From NCBI GenBank assembly GCA_964591275.1, contig CAZQAE010000031.1, positions 1 through 57,593 on the forward strand: a stretch of DNA of 57,593 bases, read 5' to 3'. The stretch comes from G963674685 sp964591275 (GTDB lineage Bacteria; Lernaellota; Lernaellaia; JACKCT01). A program made the translations under genes and the position numbers. A model generated the notes under the pieces. It was not told the DNA's origin. It ran no database searches and saw nothing but the letters and a program-made list of their open reading frames with translations. Shown here piece after piece: positions 1 through 7,769 of this stretch; positions within the stretch are counted from its first letter, which is position 1; each line of letters opens with the position of its first letter.

Positions 1-22
1 AACGTGAAATATCCAAAAGGAA

Positions 23-55
23 ACGGGACCGACTTTTGAGCCGGTCCCGTTTTTT
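23..55. terminator. Bidirectional rho-independent terminator
   Basis: A perfect 9-bp inverted repeat (acgggaccg at 23-31, cggtcccgt at 42-50) flanks a 10-base loop. On the plus strand it is followed by a run of T. On the minus strand it lies just beyond the stop codon of the htrA gene, so it probably ends the heat-shock operon. It may also end a plus-strand gene lying before the window. Confidence 0.8.
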
Positions 56-71
56 ATTGTGACTTGGTGTC

Positions 72-1550
72 TTATTTTGTCATGGCAAGAAAGAGCGATC
101 CTCCCTCACGTTTGATGAGAAAGAGAAGGGCATCGCCTTTTTTTACTTGTTTAATCGTGTCAAGAAAATCATCGACATCGCCAATGGGCCTGCGGTTGAC
201 TTCGAGGATCACGTCGCCCTTGCGAATACCGGCTTCATCCGAGGAACCGCCAGGGACCAGTTCCGCGACGATGACGCCCATGCCGGTTTTGATGCCGAGT
301 TTTTTTGCAAACTCCACGGGCACATCCTGCACGCTCATGTCCAGTTTTTCTTCGGATTTCGCCGGAACCACCTGCGTGGAATCATCAGGCATTTTTGCGA
401 TATTGACCTTGAGCTTCTTTCTTTTACCGTTGCGTATAATGATCACTTCGGCTTTTGATCCGATTTTTGTGTCTGCGACGATGATCGGCAGATCATCATG
501 CTCCTCGACCTTGTGCCCCATGAATTCAACAATCACGTCGCCCGGTTTCAGGTCGGCGTCATTGGCGGGAGAGTTTTCAAAAACCTCGGAGACCAGCGCG
601 CCTTCGACGTGTTCCAAGCCCAGCGATGAAGCGATCTCAGGTGTGACATTTTGAATCAGGACGCCGAGCCATCCGCGCGTAACGTGGCCGGTGTCTTTGA
701 GTTGGTTGAGTATTCCTTTGACAAGATTGATGGGGATGGCGAAACCAATGCCCTGGCCGGAGGCGTTGATGAGCGTATTGATTCCTATGACCTCGCCAGT
801 GACGTTAATGAGCGGCCCGCCGGAGTTTCCGGGATTGATTGAAGCGTCGGTTTGTATGAAATCGTCGTAATTTCCGGCACCGATATTTCTCCCTTTGGCT
901 GAGACAATGCCAGCCGTCACGGTGTGCGACAGGCCGAAGGGGTTGCCGATGGCCATGACCCATTCTCCAACCTGCAGTGCGTCCGAATCGCCCATGGGCA
1001 AAACGGGAAGCTTTTCCGGATCCTTGATTTTAATCAGGGCAAGGTCCGTTTTCGGATCGCTCCCAATGAGTTCCGCGTCGAAACTCCGCTTGTCCAGAAG
1101 TTTGATCTTGATGGTCTCCGCGCTGCTGACTACGTGGTTGTTGGTGATAATATAGCCATCGTCGCTGATGATGAAGCCCGATCCCTGGCCTTTTTGAATT
1201 CGATCCTGTTCTGGGACGCCGAACCTTTCAAAAAAGTCTCGGAATGGATCATTGCGGTTGAAAAAGGGTGAGGATGATCGGTTGTTTAAATGGATCCGTT
1301 TGGTAACCTCAATGTAGACGACTGCGGGCCTGGACTGCTCGGCGAGATCGACGAAACTGCGTGAAGCCCTGTGGATGTCCTCATTCGATATTTCTTCTTT
1401 GATGACGGTCTTGTTTTGCGCCGCTTCTTTTTTCGCGACGATGACGCTTTTGGGCCCGTCGCTTCTCCCGTCATCTGCGGTGCAGAACACCGTGCAAAAG
1501 GCCAGCAATACTGTGAAGATGACAGCCAGAACCGAAAAGGGCTTTACCAT
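72..1550 (-). CDS. htrA: HtrA/DegP-type periplasmic serine protease
   Basis: This encodes a 492-residue Do-family protease and chaperone that degrades misfolded envelope proteins. I chose the ATG at 1550 because AAGGAG lies upstream and it opens directly into a signal peptide (MVKPFSVLAV...). The trypsin-like domain shows the triad His139 (TNNHVV), Asp169 (KTDLALI) and Ser243 (NPGNSGGP). Two PDZ domains follow, one starting at about residue 300 (RGWLGV) and one in the last 100 residues (GIRKGDVILEVN). The length fits DegP/DegQ proteins. It is the last gene of the dnaK operon, 31 bp after the DUF1844 gene and just before a terminator, so it is probably heat-induced together with the cytoplasmic chaperones. 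A longer in-frame reading from 1619 has no ribosome site and is unlikely. Confidence 0.95.
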   Translation of the reverse strand: MVKPFSVLAVIFTVLLAFCTVFCTADDGRSDGPKSVIVAKKEAAQNKTVIKEEISNEDIHRASRSFVDLAEQSRPAVVYIEVTKRIHLNNRSSSPFFNRNDPFRDFFERFGVPEQDRIQKGQGSGFIISDDGYIITNNHVVSSAETIKIKLLDKRSFDAELIGSDPKTDLALIKIKDPEKLPVLPMGDSDALQVGEWVMAIGNPFGLSHTVTAGIVSAKGRNIGAGNYDDFIQTDASINPGNSGGPLINVTGEVIGINTLINASGQGIGFAIPINLVKGILNQLKDTGHVTRGWLGVLIQNVTPEIASSLGLEHVEGALVSEVFENSPANDADLKPGDVIVEFMGHKVEEHDDLPIIVADTKIGSKAEVIIIRNGKRKKLKVNIAKMPDDSTQVVPAKSEEKLDMSVQDVPVEFAKKLGIKTGMGVIVAELVPGGSSDEAGIRKGDVILEVNRRPIGDVDDFLDTIKQVKKGDALLFLIKREGGSLFLAMTK

Positions 1551-1581
1551 GAGGGTCTCCTTGTCTTTTATTTTACCAATA

Positions 1582-2112
1582 TCACTTTTTGGCTTGCACA
1601 AAGCGAAGCCGCAAATCACGCAATACAGAGGATAAAAAGGCTTCCTCTTCTTCGCTCAGATTGCCTTGAGTTTTTTCCGAAAGTATTCCCAGCAGGTCGA
1701 TCGTTTGTTTGGCCATATTGATGTCTTTGCCACTTTTCCCTTCGGGATCGGCTATTTCGCCCATATGCATCATGGCCGCAGTCGCCAAAGAAAAAACCAG
1801 GCTTTGGAAAGATACAGGCACTGCCTCGCTTTTTGGCTCCTGGCGAGATTCGGAATCCGCGGGCGCCTTCTCTTTTTGTTTGTCGCTGTCGGCTGGCGCT
1901 GTTTCAGGCTTCGCACCGCCGCCGGGCGCCTTCTCTTCTTGTTTGTCGCTGGCGGCTGGCGTTGGTTCAGCCTTCGCATCGCCGGGCGTTTTTTCCTCAT
2001 TTTTCAACTTTGCTTCATCCTCATCTTGATTTCGGACAACGCCGTTATCGCCGACCGAAAACCGTCTCTTGTCCTTGACCTTGAGGCCGTCTCCATTGTG
2101 CTTGTCAGACAT
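1582..2112 (-). CDS. DUF1844 family protein with repeat-rich N-terminus
   Basis: This 176-residue cytoplasmic protein has two parts. Residues 1 to about 100 are charged, Pro/Ala/Lys-rich and probably disordered, with a 21-residue unit (SDKQ-EKAP-type) repeated about two and a half times. The C-terminal 75 residues match DUF1844: a helical stretch with MHMGEIADPEGK, then IDLLGILSEKTQGNLSEEE and LRDLRLRF. The function of DUF1844 is not known; such genes are common in Deltaproteobacteria and related phyla. GGGAGC stands 5 bases before the ATG. Its place between grpE and htrA suggests a link with protein quality control, but that is inference from position only. Confidence 0.8.
   Translation of the reverse strand: MSDKHNGDGLKVKDKRRFSVGDNGVVRNQDEDEAKLKNEEKTPGDAKAEPTPAASDKQEEKAPGGGAKPETAPADSDKQKEKAPADSESRQEPKSEAVPVSFQSLVFSLATAAMMHMGEIADPEGKSGKDINMAKQTIDLLGILSEKTQGNLSEEEEAFLSSVLRDLRLRFVQAKK
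1861..1995 (-). repeat. In-frame 63-bp tandem repeat
   Basis: Within the DUF1844 gene a unit beginning gggcgccttctct recurs with a 63-bp period (starts at 1861 and 1924) and a diverged partial copy starts near 1984. It encodes a 21-residue unit containing DKQ and EKAP. The copies differ at several bases, so this is not a recent expansion. Confidence 0.7.
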
Positions 2113-2163
2113 CAGTTGCTCCCTTTCGGTTCCGAAAAAGTGAATTTATCGCCTAATGATTTT

Positions 2164-2838
2164 TCAATCATCCTTATCCTTTGACACGATGACCTTCGCG
2201 GCGCGCAGCAGTTTGCCTTTATGCGTGTATCCCTGGTGAATGACCGAAATGATTTTTCCCGGCGCAAACTCATCACTGCCCTGCGCCATCATCACCTCAT
2301 GATTGTTTGGGTCCAGGTCATCGCCCGGTTCCACTTTGATCCGCTCAACGTCCAGGCATGCGAGACTGGATAGAATTTGCCTTTCGACGGCCTGCACGCC
2401 CACGCTAAGGCAATCAGTGTGCTGATTTTCATCAACGGTGGCCAGTGCCGATGCGATGCTGTCCATGGCCGGCAAAATGGCCTCGACTGTATCGGCGATT
2501 CCGGCATCTCGACCGTGCAAATACTCGCCGGCGTTTTTTTTGCGATAGTTGTCAAACTCCGCAGTCATGCGTTGCAATTGATCGGTCAGTTCATTTTCAC
2601 AACGTATAAAGCGCTGCTCATCGCTTTCCGGTTCTGGCTCCGTGGAACCCTGTTGTTCATTATCGTTCGCGGATTCGGACTCAGGCGCGTTCGTTTCATT
2701 TTTTTCTTTTTTCTTCGCCATGCTGTCGCCCTCCTTTTCATCCCTGGCTGCAACGGGCGTTTCTCGGCTCTTTTTATTTTTGAGTTTCGTTTCATCCTGC
2801 GTGGCTTGAGGCTTTGCAATCGGGATGATCTTTTTCAT
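2164..2838 (-). CDS. grpE: Nucleotide exchange factor GrpE
   Basis: GrpE releases ADP from DnaK and so resets the chaperone cycle. The protein has a long charged N-terminal tail (about 75 residues) and then the coiled-coil region (ENELTDQLQRMTAEFDNYRKK) and the beta domain (HEVMMAQGSDEFAPGKIISV, then GYTHKGKLLRAAKV) typical of the family. The start is uncertain. I give the ATG at 2838, preceded by GGAG. A second in-frame ATG at 2721 has a better ribosome site (AAGGAGG, 8 bases upstream) and would give a 185-residue protein of classical GrpE length. A TTG at 2865 is less likely. It lies 14-41 bp after the DnaJ-like gene in the heat-shock operon. Confidence 0.92.
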   Translation of the reverse strand: MKKIIPIAKPQATQDETKLKNKKSRETPVAARDEKEGDSMAKKKEKNETNAPESESANDNEQQGSTEPEPESDEQRFIRCENELTDQLQRMTAEFDNYRKKNAGEYLHGRDAGIADTVEAILPAMDSIASALATVDENQHTDCLSVGVQAVERQILSSLACLDVERIKVEPGDDLDPNNHEVMMAQGSDEFAPGKIISVIHQGYTHKGKLLRAAKVIVSKDKDD

Positions 2839-2879
2839 GATTTTATCTCCGGTCCGATGCTCCAAGCGGATGGAAATGG

Positions 2880-3827
2880 CTACTGCACGCCACCCTGGAT
2901 CGGATTGAGTTTATTGAATTGCTCGATCAGTTCCTTGCTCTTTCGGTCGATTTCTTTGGGCACAAGGATTTTTACAGTCGCCAACAGGTTCCCTGAGTCC
3001 TGGTTTTCCCGCCTGATGCCCTTGTCGGCGATTCGGAAGACCTGGCCTCCTTGCGTGCCCGGCGGAATGGACATGATTGTATCCCCGTACGGTGTGGGGA
3101 CGGTGATTTTTGCCCCCAGCATTGCGTCGGCGATGGAAATGCCGACGGTAACGCGAAGGTTATGGCCGTCGCGACGAAAGTGCGGATGACGTCCAATACT
3201 GATCTTGATAAGGAGATCGCCTGAGAGACCGGACGGGCTGGGCATGCCCTTACCGCGAAGGCGGATTTTCTCGCCGTTTTTCAGACCGGCGGGGATGTTG
3301 AATGTCAGGTTTTGCGCTGATGATCCAGAATTCAGGGTAACGCTTTTTTGCGTTCCTAATATGGCCTCCATAAACTCAATGGTCATTTCGGATTCCACAT
3401 CCCGACCTTTGGTGGGCGCTCGGCGACCTCGCCCAGCTCCGGGAAAACCCTGTTGACACCTTCGACCGCCGCCGAAATTGCCAAAAAGCTCCTGTATGAT
3501 ATCCTGCATGCCTCCGCTTTGATATGTACTCCCAAAACCTCTGAATGATCCTCCGGGATTGTTGAAGTCAAAACCGGAAAAGTCAAAACCCTGCGCGGCG
3601 CCTGGACCGCTGCTGTGCCCGAACTGGTCGTATTTTCGACGGGCTTCAGCATTGGTTAATACAGCGTAGGCTTCGCTGATTTCCTTGAAGTTATCTTCGG
3701 AATTTTTGTCGTCTTTGTTAAAGTCAGGATGGTATTTACGCGCAAGTTTTCTATACGCCGATTTGATTTCTTTTTCATCGGCTTTCCGGTTCACGCCCAG
3801 GATTTCGTAATAATCCCTTTTGGCCAT
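2880..3827 (-). CDS. cbpA: DnaJ-like co-chaperone, CbpA type (no zinc finger)
   Basis: This 315-residue J-domain protein stimulates the DnaK ATPase and delivers clients. The J domain covers residues 1-70 with the HPD signature at 33-35. A Gly/Phe-rich linker follows (about 75-135: SGPGAA, GGGRR). The two C-terminal beta domains bind substrate (DLLIKISIGRHPHFRRDG, then AMLGAKITVPTPYG). The four CxxCxGxG repeats of classical DnaJ are absent, so this is a type II protein like CbpA. It is the only J protein in the operon and may do the DnaJ job for the neighbouring DnaK. It is separated from hsp20 by 155 bp that contain a stem-loop. Confidence 0.93.
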   Translation of the reverse strand: MAKRDYYEILGVNRKADEKEIKSAYRKLARKYHPDFNKDDKNSEDNFKEISEAYAVLTNAEARRKYDQFGHSSGPGAAQGFDFSGFDFNNPGGSFRGFGSTYQSGGMQDIIQELFGNFGGGRRCQQGFPGAGRGRRAPTKGRDVESEMTIEFMEAILGTQKSVTLNSGSSAQNLTFNIPAGLKNGEKIRLRGKGMPSPSGLSGDLLIKISIGRHPHFRRDGHNLRVTVGISIADAMLGAKITVPTPYGDTIMSIPPGTQGGQVFRIADKGIRRENQDSGNLLATVKILVPKEIDRKSKELIEQFNKLNPIQGGVQ

Positions 3828-3867
3828 TTTCTTCGTATCTCCAAAAATGCGTCTGGCGCAGTTTATA

Positions 3868-3910
3868 AAAATCGATCCACATCAGGCATGTCCGCCGGGA
3901 ATGTGGATCG
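3868..3910 (-). terminator. Intergenic stem-loop between hsp20 and cbpA
   Basis: A perfect 10-bp inverted repeat (cgatccacat at 3873-3882, atgtggatcg at 3901-3910) with an 18-base loop is followed, on the minus strand, by ATTTTTAT. It lies in the only long gap of the dnaK operon. It could be a leaky terminator that lowers expression of the downstream genes, or an RNA-processing site. The sequence does not decide between these. Confidence 0.45.
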
Positions 3911-3982
3911 CTTCGGCTTTCTCTTATTGTTGGCGGCTTTTTGCCGAGGCGACTCGAACCATGGTCGTCGCCCGCCCATATT

Positions 3983-4396
3983 TTATTTTGGGTCTGCGCT
4001 CCGTTTGCCGATAATGATTCGCAATACCCCGTTTTTCAATCTTTTCTCAACCGAGTCCGGGTTGACCGCAGATGGCAACTCAAGCGTGCGCTCAACCTTG
4101 CCGCAGGCCCTTTCGACGATCATGGCGTGATGGCCTTTCCCGCCTGAATCAGCACGACGGTCGGCTCGTACAGTCAGAAAATTATCTGTAATCCGAACAT
4201 CGATGTCTTTTAACCGGCAACCGGGAAGATCCACGGTCATTTGAAAGGAATCGGGTGTTTCGATGAGGTCGCATTGCAGGGCGTACCCTTGCGTTTCAAC
4301 ATCGTCACGTTGCTTGATTTTCCCCTCCAAAGAAATGGCCGAAAGCCTTCGAGACAATTGCTTGATCATTCCCATGACTTCGCTTTGAACCTTCAT
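3983..4396 (-). CDS. Small heat-shock protein, Hsp20/alpha-crystallin family
   Basis: This 137-residue holdase binds unfolding proteins until DnaK can refold them. The alpha-crystallin domain runs from about residue 45 to the end: DSFQMTVDLPGC, DIDVRITDNFLTVRADR, then VERTLELPSAVNPDSV and the conserved NGVLRIII motif near the C-terminus. AAGGAC lies upstream of the ATG. It starts 11 bp after dnaK, so the two are surely cotranscribed. Placing hsp20 directly behind dnaK is less usual than a dnaK-dnaJ pair. Confidence 0.93.
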   Translation of the reverse strand: MKVQSEVMGMIKQLSRRLSAISLEGKIKQRDDVETQGYALQCDLIETPDSFQMTVDLPGCRLKDIDVRITDNFLTVRADRRADSGGKGHHAMIVERACGKVERTLELPSAVNPDSVEKRLKNGVLRIIIGKRSADPK

Positions 4397-4407
4397 GCCT
4401 TGTCCTT

Positions 4408-6330
4408 TTATTTTTCGTCGACGATCTCCGCGTCGATCACCTCGCCGTCGTCCGATGAATCACCGGCAGCCTCGCCGTTGCCGCCATTAGGCTGTTGGGG
4501 CTCGGCGCCGCCCGCCTGCGCTGAGTCGTCTCCGGCCTTTTTGTACATCGCCTCAGCCAATTTGTGACTGGCTTTTTCCAGGGCGTCAAGGCTTGTTTTG
4601 ACGGCGTCCATATCTTCGCCTTCCAGGGCTTTTCTAACGTCCTTGATGGCGGCTTCGATGGTGGCTTTATCCTCTTCTCCGATAATCTCCTTGTTGTCCT
4701 CCAGCATTTTCTCAACGCCGTAGGCCTGAGAGTCGGCTTGGTTGCGAAGGTCAATTTCCTCGCGGCGCTTTTTGTCATCCGCAGCGTGGATTTCAGAGTC
4801 TTTGACCATCTTGTCGATTTCGCTGTCGTCCAGTCCGGAACTAGCAGTGATCGTGATTTTTTGCTCCGTGCCCGTGGCCTTATCCTTAGCCGAGGCCGAA
4901 ACGATGCCGTTGGCGTCGATGTCGAAGCTGACTTCGATTTGAGGAATGCCACGCGGCGCCGGCGGGATGCCGCTCAGGTGGAATCGCCCGAGCGTCCTGT
5001 TGTCATTGGCGAATTCCCGTTCACCCTGCAGGACATGAATCTCAACGCTGGTTTGGTTGTTAGCCGCCGTGGAGAAGATTTCCGATTTGCGGGAGGGGAT
5101 TGTCGTATTTCGCTCAATCAGGCGAGTCATGACGCCGCCGAGAGTTTCGATGCCCAGCGACAAGGGTGTAACGTCTAGCAAAAGAACGTCTTTGACGTCT
5201 CCGGCCAGTACGCCGCCCTGGATAGCCGCGCCGAGCGCAACCACTTCGTCGGGATTTACGCCTTTATGCGGTTCACGCTTAAACAGTTCCTGCACCAGTT
5301 CCTGCACTTTTGGAATACGCGTGGAGCCGCCGACCAGGATGACCTCGTGGATGTCCGAAGGCGAAACCTTGGCGTCGCGCATGGCCTGTCTTGTGGGCTC
5401 AAGCGTTCGCTTGAGCAGGTCGTCAACCAGTTGTTCAAACTTTGCGCGCGTCAGCTTATAATCCAGATGTTTAGGTCCTGCGGCATCGGCGGTGACGAAG
5501 GGAAGGTTGATCTGCGTCTCGTTGGTGGTGGACAACTCCATCTTGGCCTTTTCAGCGGCTTCCCTGAGCCTCTGAATCGCCATGGCGTCCTGCGCGAGAT
5601 CTATACCCTGGTCTTTTTTGAACTCGGTAACGAGCCAGTCGATGATGCGCTGGTCCAGGCTGTCGCCTCCAAGATGGGTATCGCCGTTGGTCGATTTCAC
5701 TTCGACGACGTTTTCGCCGACTTCCAGCACTGAAATGTCGAAGGTGCCGCCGCCGAAATCAAATACGGCAATCACTTGATCGTTTTTCTTGTCTATACCG
5801 TAAGCCAGGGCCGCCGCAGTCGGTTCATTGATAATTCGTTTGACTTCCAGACCCGCAATTTTTCCAGCGTCCTTGGTCGCCTGACGCTGGGAGTCGTTGA
5901 AGTAGGCCGGGACGGTAATGACCGCTTCGGTGACTGGTTGGCCCAGGTAGTCTTCTGCGCTGCTTTTGAGCTTTTGTAGGACCAGGGCTGATATTTCCGG
6001 GGGAGTCCACTCTTTTCCGTCGGCCTTGACGCGTGCATCGCCGGTTGAACCTTTAAAAATCTCATACGGAACTTGTGTAATTTCCTCGGAAACTTCAGAA
6101 AATCGTCTGCCCATAAAGCGTTTGATGGAATAAATAGTGTTTTTGGGGTTGCTGACTGCCTGTCGCTTGGCGACCTGGCCGACGAGCCTGGCATCGTCTT
6201 TGGCGAACGCGACGATGGATGGCGTTGTGCGTCCGCCTTCCGAATTTGTGATGATGCGCGGTTCGCTTCCCTCTATCACAGCCACAACCGAATTGGTGGT
6301 TCCCAAATCAATTCCGATAATTTTACCCAT
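4408..6330 (-). CDS. dnaK: Chaperone protein DnaK (Hsp70)
   Basis: DnaK is the ATP-driven cytoplasmic chaperone that works with J proteins and GrpE. The 640 residues show the full family pattern: phosphate-binding loop IGIDLGTTNS near residue 5, the motif VFDFGGGTFDISVLE, ILVGGSTRIPKVQ, the interdomain linker DVLLLDVTPLSLGIETLGG, and an acidic C-terminal tail ending DAEIVDEK. AAGGAG is 8 bases before the ATG. It is the first gene of the six-gene heat-shock operon on the minus strand, and a promoter-like pair lies 45-72 bp upstream. Confidence 0.98.
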   Translation of the reverse strand: MGKIIGIDLGTTNSVVAVIEGSEPRIITNSEGGRTTPSIVAFAKDDARLVGQVAKRQAVSNPKNTIYSIKRFMGRRFSEVSEEITQVPYEIFKGSTGDARVKADGKEWTPPEISALVLQKLKSSAEDYLGQPVTEAVITVPAYFNDSQRQATKDAGKIAGLEVKRIINEPTAAALAYGIDKKNDQVIAVFDFGGGTFDISVLEVGENVVEVKSTNGDTHLGGDSLDQRIIDWLVTEFKKDQGIDLAQDAMAIQRLREAAEKAKMELSTTNETQINLPFVTADAAGPKHLDYKLTRAKFEQLVDDLLKRTLEPTRQAMRDAKVSPSDIHEVILVGGSTRIPKVQELVQELFKREPHKGVNPDEVVALGAAIQGGVLAGDVKDVLLLDVTPLSLGIETLGGVMTRLIERNTTIPSRKSEIFSTAANNQTSVEIHVLQGEREFANDNRTLGRFHLSGIPPAPRGIPQIEVSFDIDANGIVSASAKDKATGTEQKITITASSGLDDSEIDKMVKDSEIHAADDKKRREEIDLRNQADSQAYGVEKMLEDNKEIIGEEDKATIEAAIKDVRKALEGEDMDAVKTSLDALEKASHKLAEAMYKKAGDDSAQAGGAEPQQPNGGNGEAAGDSSDDGEVIDAEIVDEK

Positions 6331-6374
6331 TAGATATCTCCTTTTAGATGTCGCCAGATGCGAAACTTAGTCGA

Positions 6375-6402
6375 AAATTAATCATGAAAACGGGGATGTC
6401 AA
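6375..6402 (-). promoter_or_regulatory. Putative promoter of the dnaK operon
   Basis: On the minus strand TTGACA (6402-6397) and TAATTT (6380-6375) are 16 bp apart, a housekeeping-type promoter. I saw neither a CIRCE inverted repeat nor a clear sigma-32 promoter here, so the heat regulation, if any, is not visible. Confidence 0.5.
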
Positions 6403-6412
6403 CGAATAATCG

Positions 6413-6634
6413 TTATAAAATCATTGCGCCGCCGCTGACTTTCTCATTCAGGCCGGTGTGGAACGTTTTTGGAGGAATCCCTTTGCCAAGAATATCTCCG
6501 AATAACTGTTTTATCTCAATTTTCCGATAACCCGGGTGGCTGAGGCGTACCTGTTTGCCGGTCAGCCCTTTGACGGGCGCTTCTGCGTCGATTATTTTGG
6601 CGTCTATAGGATATTGGAGATGAGACTTTATTTC
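6413..6634 (-). pseudogene. Open frame without start codon between Sel1 gene and dnaK
   Basis: In the minus-strand frame one base back (-1) from the Sel1 gene, translation runs open from before the Sel1 stop codon to a TAA at 6413-6415, about 73 codons, with no ATG, GTG or TTG to begin it. The predicted peptide looks protein-like (AKIIDAEAPVKGLTGK, LSHPGYRKIEIKQLFGD). It ends just before the dnaK promoter. It may be the real C-terminus of the Sel1 protein separated by a frameshift (mutation, sequencing error or recoding), or the remnant of another gene. I do not recognise the family. Confidence 0.3.
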
Positions 6635-7563
6635 GCAGGCTCCGAAGCTTCGGCGCAGGCCGTTCGATAACCCAACCGGCAGGCTTTGTTATTCAGTTCC
6701 TTCGCCTTTGGAAGGTCTCGCGCGATCCCCCGGCCGCTTTCGTAAAGGCGCGCCAAGTAATAGCAGCCCCGACCGTCCCGGTGCCGGCAGGCCGTGCGAA
6801 ACAGAGCCAGCGCCCGCTCGTCGTCTTTCGGTATGACATCGCTCTCGATCAACAAAACACCGAGATTGATGCAGCCCCGCGTGTACTGGAAAGTGTTTTG
6901 GCAACTGCGGCGATAGAGTTCGGCTGCCTGCCGCGGATCCCGCTCAACTCCGGCGCCGCTTTCCAGCAGCATCCCCATATTGGTGCAGGCGATAGGCTCT
7001 CCCGATTCGCAGGCCTGCCGGTAAAAAGCGATGGCTTTCTGGTGGTCCTTGTCCACCTGTCGGCCCAGGTTGTGGATCACTCCCGCGCCGGTGCAGCTGA
7101 TTGCCAGGCCTTTGGCGCATGCCTGTTTGTACAAAGGTAGCGCTTTTAAGTCGTCGTTTAGGTGGTGGCTGTAATATCGCGCCAGGGCGAAGGCACTATA
7201 AGGCGAATCTGCGCCGGAGTGTTCGGTGGCCACCTGCCTGGCTTGCTCCCAGCGGTTCAGCTTCTGTAAGGCGTAGGCGAAAAGGCCGCAGCAGTCTACG
7301 CAACCTTGGCTGCAATAAATTTTGAGCAATGGCTCCCAGCGCAAGGCGCGATCCTCTTTGTTGTGAATCAGTTCGTAATGCGTCTCCCGCAACCATTGTT
7401 GCAGTTTCTCCGGATCCTCGGGGTAGGTGAGTTCACCGACTTGCACCGGCGGTTCCATGATTTGATCTGAGTGTACTTCGTTTTGAATGGATTGCCGCCA
7501 CCAAAGAAAAACGACGACTCCCAATGCAATCACCAACGCCAGAAAAATTAGGACTCTTTTCAT
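6628..7563 (-). CDS. Membrane-anchored Sel1-repeat protein (Hcp-like, Cys-rich)
   Basis: The product is 311 residues long from the ATG at 7563. It opens with a signal anchor (MKRVLIFLALVIALGVVVFLWW without the full stretch being cleaved-looking), so the rest is probably periplasmic. Residues from about 110 hold five Sel1-like repeats of about 36 residues, with patterns such as ALPLYKQACAKG and AIAFYRQACESG. Each repeat carries paired cysteines, as in the disulfide-linked Helicobacter cysteine-rich proteins. Sel1 repeats mediate protein contacts, so an adaptor role in the envelope is likely, with the partner unknown. There is no strong ribosome site. A TTG reading from 7647 is possible but adds a poor N-terminus. 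The downstream open frame in another phase is noted separately. Confidence 0.8.
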   Translation of the reverse strand: MKRVLIFLALVIALGVVVFLWWRQSIQNEVHSDQIMEPPVQVGELTYPEDPEKLQQWLRETHYELIHNKEDRALRWEPLLKIYCSQGCVDCCGLFAYALQKLNRWEQARQVATEHSGADSPYSAFALARYYSHHLNDDLKALPLYKQACAKGLAISCTGAGVIHNLGRQVDKDHQKAIAFYRQACESGEPIACTNMGMLLESGAGVERDPRQAAELYRRSCQNTFQYTRGCINLGVLLIESDVIPKDDERALALFRTACRHRDGRGCYYLARLYESGRGIARDLPKAKELNNKACRLGYRTACAEASEPAK

Positions 7564-7710
7564 GGAGCGGATTTTATCAGGATATGCGGTTGGATACAAT
7601 TTTACTCGATAATTTGGCGAGAAAAACTGAAAATTGGCAAAATTCAAAAATTGGCAAATATTGCTGAGTCTAGGGCTGATGAAAAGTCTTTATGAAAAGA
7701 AATTCCCGCT

Positions 7711-7764
7711 TTGTCATTTTGAACGAGTCCGAATTTCCACATTGTCATTTCGAGCGAGTCCGAA
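7711..7764. repeat. Direct repeat of an intergenic 23-mer
   Basis: Two copies of ttgtcatttYgaRcgagtccgaa (7711-7733 and 7742-7764) lie 31 bp apart and differ at two positions. They sit just beyond the 3' end of the membrane-protein gene. The sequence resembles dispersed intergenic repeats with the core TCATTTCGAGCGA. No transposase is nearby. Confidence 0.6.
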
Positions 7765-7769
7765 GAGGA

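Noticed and set aside
6331..6420. CIRCE operator (TTAGCACTC-N9-GAGTGCTAA) before dnaK
   Set aside because: Not present; only a housekeeping-type promoter is visible.
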